NCBI GenBank assembly: GCA_963706905.1
Contig: CAVPNY010000016.1
Span: 120,988-184,987, forward strand
From: CAVPNY01 sp963706905
Lineage (GTDB): Bacteria > Chloroflexota > Anaerolineae > Anaerolineales > UBA4823
Direction: 5' to 3'
Length of the DNA stretch: 64,000 nt
Shown: in pieces, positions 63,815-64,000 of the stretch
How the letters are laid out: every line of letters begins with the position of its first letter
Numbering within the stretch: the stretch's first letter is position 1
Notes under the pieces: model-generated
What the model saw: only the letters and a program-made list of their open reading frames with translations
The model's database searches: none
Told to the model about the DNA's origin: nothing
Program-made: the position numbers and the translations under genes

Positions 63815-64000
63815 TTGCTGTGGCTCCTGAGTGGGTAAAGACGAGCAGTAAATGAGAGTCTGTTCGGGATGGTAAGCGGCAAGGTCGTCAGATGACGGTG
63901 TCCAGGCAGGCGGCAGAGTCGCCAAGCGACCCTCGCCTGGATGCATGATCAGATTTTAGCACTGTTTTTTGCTTATAGAACAGTGCTGAGGGAATGGCTT

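Overview
The window is about 57-58% GC and almost fully coding. It most resembles an uncultured anaerobic member of the Chloroflexota (Anaerolineae-like). The reasons are a bacterial-type CODH/acetyl-CoA synthase operon, long-form formate-THF ligase, MetV-MetF fusion, selenocysteine formate dehydrogenase with NuoE/NuoF partners, a GlnRS, and many small intergenic inverted repeats. The taxon is an inference from gene content; there is no rRNA or marker set here.

Layout. 0-8.5 kb: end of an SPFH-like protein, a NERD-like membrane protein, plsX-fabF, tRNA-Leu(GAG), an SCP2 protein, a methyltransferase, an FrhB/FdhB-type iron-sulfur protein, a NarL/NarX-type two-component pair and a GNAT enzyme. 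8.7-13.4 kb: a glutamate dehydrogenase-CBS fusion (frameshifted), a four-helix-bundle cassette, an unrecognised conserved gene (frameshifted) and panB. 13.7-46 kb: the Wood-Ljungdahl region, with fhs on the plus strand and nearly everything else on the minus strand. In order along the window it holds a VapBC module, two CooC ATPases, a DUF3786 protein, a sensor/regulator cassette, FDH with two NuoE/NuoF-type sets, metVF, a TrxR-like flavoprotein, malic enzyme, then acsE, the RACE activator, acsC, acsD, a CBS protein, acsB, acsA and an HMA-like protein. 46-48.5 kb: a multicopper oxidase-ZIP transporter operon. 49-53 kb: a YtrA-type GntR/ABC operon with a clear promoter and operator. 53-64 kb: tRNA-Gln(CUG) divergent from glnS, a methyltransferase, a TerB-like protein and a decayed fragment copy, a membrane-anchored chelatase-like protein, a phage-replisome-organiser-like gene behind a LexA-type box, and a MacB-like ABC exporter.

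How it works together. FDH with NuoE/F-like diaphorase subunits interconverts CO2 and formate with NAD(P)H and probably ferredoxin. Fhs attaches formate to THF, MetVF makes methyl-THF, AcsE moves the methyl group to the AcsCD corrinoid protein (reactivated by RACE), and AcsA/AcsB make acetyl-CoA with CO. The CooC proteins insert nickel. The cyclohydrolase/dehydrogenase step (FolD or equivalent) is not in the window. Direction (acetogenesis or acetate oxidation) cannot be read from the sequence.

Two cross-cutting observations matter to any reader. At least nine genes are interrupted by what looks like single-base indels, nearly all one extra base; this suggests assembly error as much as decay. 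Several families of intergenic inverted repeats sit directly on gene 3' ends and in some cases supply the stop codon.
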